Shown here: in pieces, positions 35,301-46,131 of the stretch | Numbering within the stretch: position 1 is the stretch's first letter | How the letters are laid out: every line of letters starts with the position of its first letter | NCBI GenBank assembly: GCA_005281725.1 | Contig: SSBO01000001.1 | Span: forward strand, 4,956 to 68,955 | Direction of reading: 5' to 3' | DNA from: Wuchereria bancrofti | Taxonomy: Eukaryota; Nematoda; Chromadorea; Rhabditida; Onchocercidae | Length of the DNA stretch: 64,000 nt | The notes under the pieces: generated by a model | What the model was told of the DNA's origin: nothing | The model's database searches: none | The model's input: only the letters and a program-made list of their open reading frames with translations | Made by a program: the position numbers and the translations under genes

Positions 35301-38300
35301 GCATTTTATAATCGTGTACTATATTGCAGCACACAACAATAATATCCTTTCATTATAGTACTAAATGGGGAGATACCCTAATTCATTGTTCTTTAAACAA
35401 GGTATGGAGGCAAAAATCGGCTTTGTATCAATTGGTATAAAACCTGATCTTGTAATAGGAGATTTAGTTAGTGTAAATCCGAATTTGCGTACTAGTTTAA
35501 GCACGGTATATCTGCATGATTAAAATTATTGCGACTTTTCTAAAGCTGTAGCTCACTTAAAAAAACTTTCTAATTTCGAAATAATTCTGAAGTGTTACAA
35601 AGCAATCCATCATTTACACTAATTGGTCTAAGGACACTTTCTTTTGCTTCATACATGTGATGGCTTTAAGGATATGAGTTAATTACCATTTCTCAAATAT
35701 TAACTTTTTTGCGAAATTGGGACATTTTCTTTTAAAAATCTTGGGGCTGCATTTTTTTTTTATACTGTTTAGAATGAATAATTACTATTTTTTGCTCATA
35801 ATTCTTCCGTATTATTGGTGCAGGATGTATGAAATGATTTGTTCTGTAATAATTAAACTTGATTGGTTAATTGATTAATTGTCATCTTATCAAAAAAGTA
35901 ACAGCAGCAATTGTCATCATCATTCAGCAGCATAATAATTGGCACTATTGAAAAACTAGAAGAATGAGTAACAAAGAACCAAAAAATAAAAAAAAAAAGG
36001 AGGAGATGAATAATGAAAGAAATAATGAATTTTAGACTAGACGTACCTTTATATGAATTATAGTACTTAATTTGAATTGACAGAAATACGGGAAATATTC
36101 CATGCTGCTTCATTTCCCGCTTTTCCTCGGATAACAACCGAATAATCCTGAGAGCAAGAGTAAGTACAAATAAATTGATGGATGGATGAATTCGGTTTTC
36201 TTTGTCTTCTTGAAGAAAAAATACAGATTCAAAAAACGAAAAGAAAGAGAATTGGAAACTATTCATGATGTGCTACTTTTCATAAGGAAGATAAGTTATG
36301 ATGAATAGTTTCCAATTCAGTTTTCAGTTTTCTTTTTGATAAAGTGGAATTATCTTTCAAAATTCCTCTATCCAATAAATTTTCAGATTTCATTCTTTTA
36401 TTTTTTTTTTTACTTTTTTTCATATTTTCATTATGATTGATAACAAACAAGAAAAAGCAATAATAACCATGTGTAAGACTAGATCGAAATTAACAAATTG
36501 TTGCTACTCATTAATTGTAAGATTCATACTTTTTAGCTTCAAAATGATAAGCGTCGAGAAAGCTTTGATGTTTCTCTATCATCGAAAGAATTAATTGCTT
36601 TATTGTCATCCTATTAAGAGAAAATATTGTTCTAAACATGTCATATCCATCTTTACTGAGAGGAGAAAAAAGGAAGAGGAAGAAAAGAAAAATGTATCGA
36701 AGAGTTTAGCACTTTCATCAAATAGCTGTTTTTTTGAGTTTGTAATTTATCTAAAATTCTCGAAAATATATGTATGTCATTATCACAATAGTAACTGAGA
36801 ATGTAATCGAATCAAAGGTATGAATTAAAAAATGACATTCATTCACTGCTTTAATATTTTCATTAATCAATCTGATGAATAATAGTATCGGATGGAAAAA
36901 GAGAAAAGGAATGGAAGGTATGTATGTAAGGTTAAGTTTTTGTGTAGCTTTTTTAATTATAGCCGAAATTGTACCTACTTTTTTCTTTTTCATAAATAAA
37001 GCTTTTAAATTCTTTCGATTATTTTAACAATCAAAAATAATTATTCAATGAAATTTAAATGCTATTATTATATTTGTGGATAATTTACAGGTAATGAAAC
37101 ACTTCGAGCGCATATGTACAAACAGCATCAAATTTCACGTATGTTTATGTGCCGTTGCTGTAATTGGGCTTTCCCGGATAAAACAAGTTTACATATGCAT
37201 ATGCAGGTACTTTTAATTTATTCATTTTCAAGATTTGTTGCGGAATTGAAACGAAAAAAAATTAAAACATTTGTGTAAGTATAATTAAAACGCTTGCATA
37301 AATATTTGAAAAAACTTAGGGTTTAATTTTGTTGTGATGTGGTAAGTATTATGACAAAAGCAGAAAGAATTTTCACCAATAAAATTGATGTAATGTTATT
37401 CCGGAGTGTATAATTCATTATTATGATAAAGAAATATGCAGTAATAAAATGAAAGGAATTTAAGTAAAAGTTGGAAGTAAACAACGACTATGTTAGACTT
37501 GAAAACTTATATTTAACAAATTTTGGATGTTTTCAAGATTAAATGGATATTTTATTTTTAAGTATTCCAATTTTGAGGCAAAAGAAGAAGGGAAAACGAT
37601 ATCGGTTCCGGTGATCGGTAAAGGTAATCCACCTACTACGCATCAAAACCAGCATCAACAGGAGCAACAACAGCAACAGCAAAATGAAAATCTAACTGGT
37701 CAAACTGGATTGACGGAAAAAGGGCGTCATTCACCGCAACTGTCAACGCTTCATGTTCCACAGCCACGAGTTCCTGCAACAAATCCGTTTGCTCCATTGC
37801 AGCTCCATTCATTAGTTGGCCTTGCACCACAACAAGCAGTCAGTCTTACCGAACAAACCTGTAAGTTGTTAAAAAGCTAACAGAATCAAGACTTAATATC
37901 AACATTTCTTCTATACTTAACGATTATTCTTGCAGCATTACAAGCAGCAGCAGCAACATTATTCTCGCCAATGGCTCTTCTTCGAGATACATCCGGAAGT
38001 GGAACACATGTGGATGATTTAATGTCAAAATTACGTGAACGTCTAATGCTAAATAATTTGGTTGCGCAATCCAGCTTTGGCCTTGCCGCATGGCTTTCAA
38101 CTTATCCAAAAATGGATCAGTCAAGTAAAAAATTTTTCTTTTTAATTATTCATATATATATTCATAAAAGCAGAACGAATATTCAGACGTTTAAGATTTC
38201 ACCAGTTTTATTTCCATGCATTTTTTTAATTACTGTTCTGAAAAATTGATTAAATAAATTTATCGTCTTGTCATAGATGCAAATGGTGGAAATCTTTTGG

Positions 38301-40278
38301 ATATGTGCTCATCGAAGGATTCTGATGTCAATTTAGCTGCTGAAGAGGATGAGATTAATGTTGACAAAGAATATGACGATGATATGATAACAGACAGGAA
38401 TAGTACAGACCAACATCAGTCACATATTGTATCATCTTATTTCATTTCTTTTTTTTTTTTTGTTTTATTAAAAGAATTAATATGACTATGACATCGGAAT
38501 GAAAAGAAGGTTTACTAATGTCAGTTAGGTATTATATCGAATTAATTGATTGTCCTCCGAGGTCTTTATTATTATAATAATAAGAGTGATAAAGTTGTAA
38601 TTATAAAGATAGAATGAGTATGAGAAGGGAAATATTATGCATAAAAATATCGTGTTTATAGCAGAGAGTGGTAACTTCATTTTTTTTCTTATTAGACTGA
38701 AAAGAAAAGTTATGTTTTATTCAGTTATTTATTTAAGTTAATATTTTTAGCAGTCCATCATTAATGACTTTTTTCAGATGGAATTAAACGGAAAGACAAA
38801 AGTCGAAACATCAATGAAGCTTGAAGAGAACAACAACAACAATAATACTAGCAGTAATATCGAACGACCTAAAAGCGCGAATGTGGTTGCAGATGATAAA
38901 AAGTATGTCTTTAGATTCCATTCTAAATTCTTGTAGAAATTTCTTATTCTTGTTTGTCATAAATATTTATAAATCTTTGTTTATATATATGCATATGTGT
39001 TAATAAAAAATACTTTTAGAATCCTACACGAATCGTTGTTGAGACCAGCTTCTAATGTTGCTATTGGAAATGTTTCATCCAAAACAATGCCAAATTTACG
39101 TTCAGCAATAAATAGCTCCTCAAAGAATGGTAATCTAATATTGAAAAACGATGAGTGTAAAGTCCTTTTGAACGGTGTTTCGGTAAGTGTGATAATAATT
39201 CATTGTTGTTAATAGTATATAGAATGAATTTTAAATAGCCAGTTGAATTAGTTCCAATATTTTGCGATATAATTAGGATTTGGATTGTATTGGGATGTTG
39301 CTATAGACTGTTACTACTTTTCAAAGAAAAGTTGGACAAAATGATTCTTATCCAGAAGTAGCAACATTTAGTGGAGTTTTTAAAAATTTAATATATCATT
39401 AATTGTTTTAGTTTGTTTGTAACCTTCCTAACAAAATATTTAAAGAAACTAAAGTTTGTTATCATTCTTATTTTTGATAAGTAACTAAAACAGATATATT
39501 TTAAAGAACTTGTGTAGTTCTATTGTTTAATGATCTATTTGCAGAACAGTAGCATTGAAAGTATTATTATCAACAATAATAATAATACCAATAAAGGAAA
39601 GGACACAATAAGTGAATCATCTGATCCTATTGAAAGTCATATATCACCATCTGAAACACACAGTAGTACAAGTAATGGCACGTCACCGCCTGCATCTCGA
39701 GAATGCTATGAATGTGCGATCTACAGGGGAAAGTTGGCAATGGCCGAAAATAGATGTCGTTATTTGGAAGGAAAAACTGCCACCCTTCAAGTAAAATTTG
39801 ATGACATGAACTATTTTTAAAATTTCTAACATTTCAAAACTTATCTTTAGTCTTTTTTTTTCGCACTCGGTGTAATTTTGTACTCTTGGTGTAGAAGTAT
39901 GGAAACACACACATTTGCTAGGAATAATTTCAAATATTTGCTTCATTAATTAATTATTTCTTATTCGTTTTTTATTTCGATGTAATTACATTATTTATTA
40001 GTAATTATTTATATAGAATTATCTCACATATATCATTACTTATTATATTTTAGTCAGATGCGATTCGCTTTAGTACCCGTGTGACAGCATCCGAAAATTC
40101 AGCTCGACAATATGAGCAAGAGGGTCGCTTTCTAAGAGAACAAAACGAAATTTTGCAACGAAAAATATTGGAATGTCAGGAGAAAACATTGGCATTTATG
40201 CAAGCTGATCAAGCAACTAATGCCCAAGCTGTAGCCCTTTATTTAAACGATATCTTAAAGACGACTTTTCTCCGATAA
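17327..40278 (+). CDS. C2H2 zinc-finger protein with polyQ and coiled coil, 12 exons
   Basis: Exons are 17327-17498, 21114-21241, 21785-21875, 22385-22504, 37091-37206, 37563-37860, 37936-38124, 38277-38428, 38778-38902, 39020-39182, 39545-39790 and 40054-40278. They sum to 2025 nt (674 aa plus TAA) with all phases matching. Finger 1 is C135-C138-H151-H156 and finger 2 is C162-C165-H178-H183. Finger 2 is split by the 14.6-kb intron 4 at Ser171, and only this junction restores it. Finger 3 (C191-C194-H207) lacks the last His. Next come a Gln/His-rich run (about 236-249), a Pro-rich part, an acidic segment, Asn/Ser-rich linkers, a CYEC motif (572-575) and a helical coiled-coil end (about 576-674). 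Probably a nuclear DNA-binding regulator that may dimerise through its tail. I recognise the fingers but not the orthologue. Confidence 0.85.
18875..18995 (+). other. Coding-like segment in intron 1
   Basis: Reads NNIPNKFQEIDISNDATNQ, then IINEAIQTVGEVKKKIEKLE in one frame, helix-like and not repeat-derived. It follows an ATTAG that could be an acceptor, and donors GTAAAG or GTTTTC are available. The natural entry phase (2) does not match exon 1 (phase 1); an inner acceptor (CCAAG) would fit. It could be an alternative exon, part of another gene, or chance. Confidence 0.25.
21781..21787 (+). promoter_or_regulatory. NAGNAG tandem acceptor at exon 3
   Basis: The acceptor reads TCAGCAG, so splicing can use either AG and include or omit one codon (Gln) at residue 101 without changing frame. 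Confidence 0.45.
22958..23137 (+). other. Coding-like membrane segment in intron 4
   Basis: A 59-codon frame on the same strand contains two clear hydrophobic helices (about VFIIIVFIVVPVV and AIFIILGALIVTLII) separated by NEFLFISFNKTTTIR, ending in TGA. An AAG acceptor-like site lies near its start. No partner exon was found. Hydrophobic ORFs arise easily from T-rich DNA, but the Pro, Gly and Asn placement is more protein-like than usual here. Confidence 0.2.
25405..25744. other. GC-richer island open on both strands
   Basis: On the plus strand one frame runs MKIAVGTYWYEAPQGTKL, then VHYLRCLMFF, ending TELVPWYLVAPVTTAMD plus a few codons (stop 25637). On the minus strand TTACAG introduces MSIAVVTGATRYQGTSSVR up to an AG|GTAAAA donor. 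Phase-compatible continuations KKHQTSQIMD and SASYQYVPTAIFILFQ then lead to a stop. Only one strand can be the true one. The minus reading has better splice signals; the plus reading needs no splicing. Confidence 0.25.
27646..28312 (+). CDS. Possible nested gene in intron 4
   Basis: The best part is a two-exon unit, 27966-28076 and 28147-28312, separated by a 70-nt intron with GTATCT donor, long CT tract and TTGTAG acceptor. It joins in phase 2 to give FALNYCKALSNSLKISLTK ... NINSYRRKL, then SFETIILITSTSC and ICDEKIIEVCANYRNRL, ending TGA. A further 5' candidate exon begins at 27646 (KYEGTVVIWIVLLPDALVS, membrane-like), but its phase 0 end needs a linking exon I could not fix. No family recognised. 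Same strand as the host gene. Confidence 0.3.
30895..31038 (+). CDS. Small ORF with signal-peptide-like start
   Basis: A 47-codon ORF begins MTTNIITVILLSVMSVSF, a short polar start plus hydrophobic core like a signal peptide. It continues with KQYQRLTVTCPNGFGKTG to IYKKLKAG and TAA. Base composition is richer in G and C than the surroundings. It may be a small secreted peptide or the first exon of a secreted protein, or chance. A GT at the end of the open frame is not obvious. Confidence 0.25.
   Translation: MTTNIITVILLSVMSVSFKQYQRLTVTCPNGFGKTGLQDIYKKLKAG
31879..32066. repeat. AT-only minisatellite
   Basis: Nearly 190 bp built of TATATTA, TATAATA and TACTATA variants with rare G or C. It is self-complementary and likely to form cruciforms or slip. 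Confidence 0.85.
33343..40278 (+). CDS. Alternative isoform: Psq/CENP-B-type HTH first exon joined to exons 5-12
   Basis: Exon 33343-34087 opens with ATG (MLQNAKSSNSIRNSGSNKNN), has an Asp/Gly-rich run (about 21-47), then a basic lead (ERRKKKPYKE) and a helix-turn-helix at about residues 101-150. Its key stretches are LTLEEKVQLIRLAEE and SQANIAERYSIAKSNVCRIL, typical of Pipsqueak/CENP-B N-terminal DNA-binding domains. It ends with the basic GSRKRKLRGDP (possible nuclear localisation) and a polyQ/His run (172-186). The donor G|GTAATA leaves phase 1, exactly what exon 37091-37206 accepts. The joined isoform is 2259 nt (752 aa). It lacks finger 1 and the Cys half of finger 2 but keeps the polyQ and coiled-coil tail. 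The ORF also runs on past the donor to 34257, so an unspliced 3' end is possible. It could instead be a separate nested gene. Confidence 0.6.
35103..35134. repeat. Short inverted repeat
   Basis: GGTATGA-CG-AAATAAT, loop AGA, ATTATTTCATACC: a 13-bp stem with a 2-nt bulge and a 3-nt loop. No flanking element was seen. Confidence 0.6.
35342..35523 (+). other. Coding-like patch in intron 4
   Basis: Two overlapping plus frames look protein-like. The first follows CATTATAG and reads TKWGDTLIHCSLNKVWRQK to a GTATAA donor. The second starts at ATG 35404 with MEAKIGFVSIGIKPDLVIGD and continues LVSVNPNLRTSLSTVYLHD to TAA at 35523. Neither joins in phase to the host exons that I could check. It could be a nested gene fragment or a decayed duplicate. 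Confidence 0.2.
36249..36318. repeat. Perfect 18-bp inverted repeat with 34-nt loop
   Basis: GAATTGGAAACTATTCAT at 36249-36266 is exactly complementary to 36301-36318. The loop is 34 nt. Size and shape are like a small-RNA precursor or the remnant of a terminal-inverted-repeat element. It lies in intron 4, 0.77 kb before exon 5. Confidence 0.75.
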
Positions 40279-41884
40279 TTCAATTCTTTGCGTCCTGCCG
40301 TACTTTTTATTATCTTCATTTTGTTCCAACTCTGCTCATCATTGCCTTTCTTTTGCATTTTCAAAAAGTTTATATCTTCCTTTTCATCTGAATTAAAAAT
40401 TGGTAACTTTTTTTAAATATTTTACTGCCTTAACTTTTACCTGTTCATTTCACTTCACTTATTTTGGTTCATCTGCTAATTTGTTTACCTCGCAATACGA
40501 GACATCATGCTTCACTTTTGCTTTTCATTAGAATGGAAATATGCTGGCGCCCACTTCATTTCAATGTTAAACATTTCAAAAACTAGTAAAAATTCCAAGA
40601 GGAAGAAATGAGTTAACGATTTGAGATAGTATTTGAGATCGATTTGAGTTTTATATTAAATTATAAAATCTTCAAGAATATAAGCCAAAGCAGTGACACT
40701 GTAATTTATTCCTCAGTAGTGGAATACCGAGAAATTACGACCTGTAAAAAAATATGAGGACAGATAAAACGAATAGGATATTAAATTTTTCTCATTTTTA
40801 ATGCAAAGACATAAATATGAATCCTTTATCTCAATTTGAAAAAAGTTGTGAAGAATGACATAATATGAAATAAAGATATGTATTGTAGAACAAGAAATAT
40901 CTATATACGCTGCAAGAATGTAATCCTTAAATGAAATTTCCAACTATATTTTAAGCCAAGAATTCCTTTAGAATACATATATCCCATTTTAGCAATTCAT
41001 TTTTTGTATACACAAGGAAGCATATTTCTGTTATTTGATTTAATAGTTTGATTTATAATTTGATTTGTAGTTTATGCCGATGTTTGTTTTCATTCATTTT
41101 TCTTTCCTAAAACTTTTCTTCGTATTGTTCTTTCTTCTTTTTTAGTGCAATATATATATTTGTGCAGTAATAATAATTTGACTTTTATTAGTAGTAGTAA
41201 AATTGCCTTTACTAATATGAAAGGCTTAGTGGAGCACTTTAAAAACTGCTTATAGTTGCTTATGTACTTTATTCAATATTTTTGTTAACAATTAATGATT
41301 AATGATTTTGTTTTTGTTATAATAAAATAAAATCAGGAATTCAAATTTATTTAATGAAAAAGTAAATTAATGGAAATGATTTTTAGCGAAATGATAGATA
41401 TCATTAGCTCAACGCTATCGGTGTTTTAAGAATGGTAATGATGATGAAATGATATTTCTCATCATTATAATTTTATGAAGCAAATAAAATGAATTCAAAA
41501 AATTTTAATGACATTTTTGAAGCGCTTAATTTACAGCTCCAAATTTATCCATCTATTTAACATGGAAGATTTAATTTAATTTTTGCCTTTCAATTTGAAT
41601 TTCACTTATCCTTCACTTACCCCGATGTGCATTACTTGATATGTTTCATAAGTTTGCAGTCTGTGATTCTCTTTGATATCCAATTGTCTTTCGGTTTTTT
41701 TATGTGAAATTTTTTTCTAAAAGTTTCAAATTCAAATAGATTAATGTCATATATATTCTCTTTGAAAAGTGTTAACCGCAATTATGCAAGCATACTGTCT
41801 CATAGTTATGGTAGCAAAGGTTCTTTTTTCGAAATTATAATTTTAATTTAACAGTGAAGAAGTTCGAATTTTTTATACTTCACT

Positions 41885-42110
41885 ATTTGTATTATTATTA
41901 CTGTTATTATTATTGCTATAATAATAATTATTAATATTTTTCACTATTATTATTATCATTATTATCACTATCATTGTTACTATTATTATTACTATTATTA
42001 TTTTATTATTATTGTTATTATTATTATATTATTTTATTATTATATTATTATTGATATTATATTATTATCAATGATATTATTATTAATATTATTATTATTT
42101 TTATTTTTAT
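41885..42110. repeat. (ATT)n compound microsatellite
   Basis: About 225 bp of TTA/ATT units with interspersed ATC, GTT and ACT variants. Confidence 0.9.
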
Positions 42111-43194
42111 TCGAACACCTAATTCTGTTGGAATAAACAGTGAAGATTTTTAAAATAAATGTTTATACAATGCGATTCGAACGTTGAATATTCTAAAAAT
42201 TTTGGTGAAGATCTCTAATGGGTGGAACGAATACGTGTTAAAACATATATGCAAATTGTGTTTTTGAACAGACTATAATTTAAATTTAACAATGAAAGGT
42301 TATTCGACTTTTCCATTTTTCATATTATATTTAAAGACATATATTTAAAAAAAAAAAACAGAAAAAAGGAAAATATTTGCGTCAGAGAAAATTTTTTTTC
42401 TTTTATTTAAAATGTGGCATTCTTACGCATACATTTCAAAATTTTGTGGCAATTTTTCTTCAAAATTTCTTTTAGATACAAATTAGCAATTTGCAAAAAT
42501 ACACATTAAAAAGAATATAAAGTTTTGCTGTATTCGTTAAAAATAATTTCAGCCACATGAAATATTATTATGAAGTGATAAGAAGAAATCAAAATTTTTT
42601 TATTAAAAATTTTAAGGCAGTAGTTTTTTTTTCAGAAACAAAAAAAAAAAAGAATGAAGTTGAATTTTTGAATTGCATTTCTTTATTGCTACCAATAAAT
42701 AACAACATTTGCTGCTTGCTATTATTTGTCTACGAAATTTGAAGAAAAAAAAAAGGAACGATTTCAAAAGATATATACAAATTAACTACTTAGTTGATAG
42801 TTACAATTGACCATAAGCTTTTTACCCTGACATCAAATATTTTAGAATAATTTAATTTCACTCTCATTCATTTCAAAATCAAAACATTTTTATGATAGCT
42901 ATTTGCTATATCATGTCTATTTAATTTTCTTTCTTTCGTTCGTTCATTAATTATTCCATCATTTTTTCTTTCTATAAATTTTACCACAATTATGGCAGAT
43001 TCATTCAAAAAATAAAAAAATAAAAAAAAAAATTGGTGGAACAATTTTCCTTTCCATTTTATTTCTATTCTTCGGCTATGAACTGATTTTTTAACATTTT
43101 AATAAATCATACAGTGTTTTAGAAGTAATTTGAAGAAGGCAACCAACTTGTCGTGTTTTTGTAATAATAAACTAATAAGCATTCTAAACTAATA

Positions 43195-43370
43195 ACCCAC
43201 CCTTCAACCCACACTTCAACCCGCCCTTCCACCCACTTCTCAACCCACCCTTCCACCCACTTCTCAACCCATCATTTCACTTACCCATTGCCCATTTCCT
43301 AACGTTCCCCCACCCACCCACTTCCCCAACCACTTGCAACCACTCATTCCATCCAGCCATCTTTTCCTTA
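43195..43370. repeat. C-rich minisatellite
   Basis: Imperfect units of about 12-24 bp (CAACCCACCCTTC and CACCCACTTCT). On the minus strand it is a series of GGG runs separated by 3-8 nt, so it could form G-quadruplexes. It is by far the most GC-skewed stretch in this interval. Confidence 0.8.
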
Positions 43371-45912
43371 TACCATTTTGTTTAATATTTATTCATTTTT
43401 TTAATTTCTTTAATTTAGTTTTTTCTTCTCCTTTTCATCTCTTTTATTCTTCATCGGCCTCCGATTTTTTTTTCTTCGTATTTAATGTTGTTATAAACGA
43501 GTAAATAAATATTTTGATTCAATGAATAGTAATTCATACATCAGATAACAGTTCATTACTGTTCCAGTTATAAACGTCATTTTCCGAACTTTTTTTGTTC
43601 CATTTAATAACAATGAAATACGAACACTTTCCGTGTCATTCATATGGTGAAATGATTGACTTGAATTTTATTTGAATTATTTTATTTTATAATTTTAAAT
43701 TGAATTATAAAATGATTTGTTGTTGTATGTGAAGCATTCATGCATTTAATTCATTTATAGGATGATAAGTTTGGTTATTTGTCAAAAAGAAAAAGAAGAA
43801 AAGATGTGCTTTTATTACTTCTTGATAATATTTAAACATGATTATAAACATTTCTGTAAAATTTGAAGTGCACAACTTTTTTTTTCTAATTTGAATTCTG
43901 GCTAAAGAATGAATTAATTAGCAGATGTTATAGAATAAGTATTAAAAACTTTATCAGATTAATATGCTTAACTTTACTTAATATATTAATAATACTTGAT
44001 ATTATCATATAAAATATTGAAGATAATTTTGTAAGTATTTAATATTGTCATAAGCGAGTAATTAAATAAAATTGTTATGATTGATTTTCAATTGAATGAT
44101 TGTCAATTAGTACAATATGATTATTTAAAATTTTTCAAGTTTTTAATTATTCATATGATTTGTTTATTCGCAAATATTAGTACGATTTTTTATGTAACAA
44201 AAGAACAATTCAATACCTAAATAATAAATTAACTTATTAAGTAATTAAACGTATAAAGTAGTTAATAGAGTAATGTACAATTATCTGTAAATATTTAATA
44301 TTGTCATAAATAAGTAAATTAAATAAAATTGTTATGATTGACCTTTTAATCATTTCTCACGAAGAGTGAACTTTAAGCTTTGATCAAATATTTTTTAATT
44401 TATATTTAATAAATAACTAACTAATGTTAGTTGCAATTTTATCTCTATTTTGATTTATTTTCGCATAAGATACTTTTTTTTTGTCCTAAAAATTGGACAA
44501 ATTATTTTAAACGGTTATTTTCATCCTTTTCTTTCCTTTTCTTTTCAGTTTCATTTCGATACTTCCGGAATTACGCTTATTTATTTCATTTCCTTCATTA
44601 TTTTCATTTCCTAATTTCTTTTACTTTTCATTTCTTAATAATAATATAGTAATTTTTGTAATTATTGCAAAAAAAAAATACTTTATACAATTTTTCTTGT
44701 TTACACGAAAGTGCTTCCCTATTATTATTTAATTCTGTTTGAATTTGAATATTATACAGTTTTTTATCAAAACAAAAAAAAAATAATTATATTATCACTT
44801 TTATGCTAATACTCGCAGCAATCAATAATATACTGCAAAGGTAATCAAACAATAATCACTTTTAATATTCTAAAACGTTTTAAAATGTTATTTATTTCAT
44901 ATACCTTAAATTAATTATAGTAAATTCTTGAAATGATATTGTTAGAAATGATTATAAAAACTTCCCAATGTCTAAAAGTCATCGAAAACTATATTTTTTT
45001 AATGTTGAAATTTAATTTAGTAGTTAGTCAAAATTTTTTTGCTATTCAAACACTTATTTTATTTGAAATTTTATTTGTAAAATTAAACAATTTCAATTCA
45101 AAATAAGAAAATATATAACTGCAACATTACAATTAAACGACAAATTGCAATTTTGAGGCTTTTTTTTTTTTTTGAGTATATGGCAAAATATTTCCATTTT
45201 TATGAATCATTTTTTTTGCTTTTAAAAAAAAAAATATTCGGTTTCCTTCCTTTTAAATTAATCATTTATTTCATAATGCAACTTTCAATCGTTTTCTTAA
45301 TTCGCCATTTCTTTTACCTCTTATTTCCTTTTTGCTTTAAATATTTTTTTTTTAGTTCAGATTTTCATTTGATTTTATTTTTTTACAAAAATTACATTAA
45401 TTGCGTTTTATAATCAGAATACGAAACCTCTGACAACATTATCAAGTAATTAGTTTTTATAAATTTCTTTTTTCTTATCAGTTTGTCTGAGCACTTATAA
45501 AAATGCAAATATTATTTAAAACTATAAACAAAAAAATTCTCAGCTTTTCAGCTTCTACTTGTTTCCAACAAAAATTTCGATAATTTTATCAATTTTTTAA
45601 ATCTACATTATTAAAGAAAATTATGCTAGTAAAAAGTGTAATATTAAAATAAACATAAAACTGAAAATGTAAAAAAAAAACAAGCAAACTTGTCTTATTA
45701 TCAATCTTCCTATTATTAGATTATTAATTTCTCAAGTTTTTTTCAACTTCAAATTGTTTGCAATCATGAAATATTAGTGTTTTCTAAATTTTAAAGATAA
45801 CACACATTTTATTAAAAATTTTTTTTACTATCAGATTATCATTTCCAGTTTCACTAACAATTTTTTTTCTTTTTCCATTTCCATATTACTTGGCGGTTTA
45901 CATCTTTTTTTT

Positions 45913-46131
45913 TCATTTTAGAAAATAAAAATATTCTAAGAGTACACTACCAGATTGGTTCCAGAAAAACGGAACTAAAACCGGTTCGTTTTGGTACGTT
46001 GCCCATGAATAATAACAATTTGACAGTATACCAGTAGCAATCGTCTGTTCCATTAAAGTAAACAATTCATTTTCGGCACAATATTTCTGAAGCAAATCTT
46101 CGGTTAAATGTTTACTTTTATTTAAATCATG
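45913..46131 (-). other. Protein-like ORF, strand uncertain
   Basis: The minus frame reads TEDLLQKYCAENELFTLMEQ, then TIATGILSNCYYSWATYQ and NEPVLVPFFWNQSGSVLLE before TGA, with balanced composition but no clean start or acceptor except CTTCAG. The plus strand has a strong acceptor (TTTTTCATTTTAG at 45919) followed by ILRVHYQIGSRKTELKPVRF and GTLPMNNNNLTVYQ. One of the two may be an isolated exon. No partner exon was found. Confidence 0.25.

Larger units (their letters stand above)
34088..37090. other. Last part of intron 4
   Basis: AT-rich. It contains a hairpin (35103-35134), a coding-like patch (35342-35523) and an inverted repeat (36249-36318), described separately. A 137-codon minus ORF (35853-36266) is rich in Phe, Ser and Ile and has no splice support. 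Confidence 0.5.

Noticed and set aside
35853..36266. 137-codon minus-strand ORF starting in the inverted repeat
   Set aside because: Rich in Phe, Ile and Ser from T-rich DNA. It has no splice support, and its start codon lies inside the hairpin arm.
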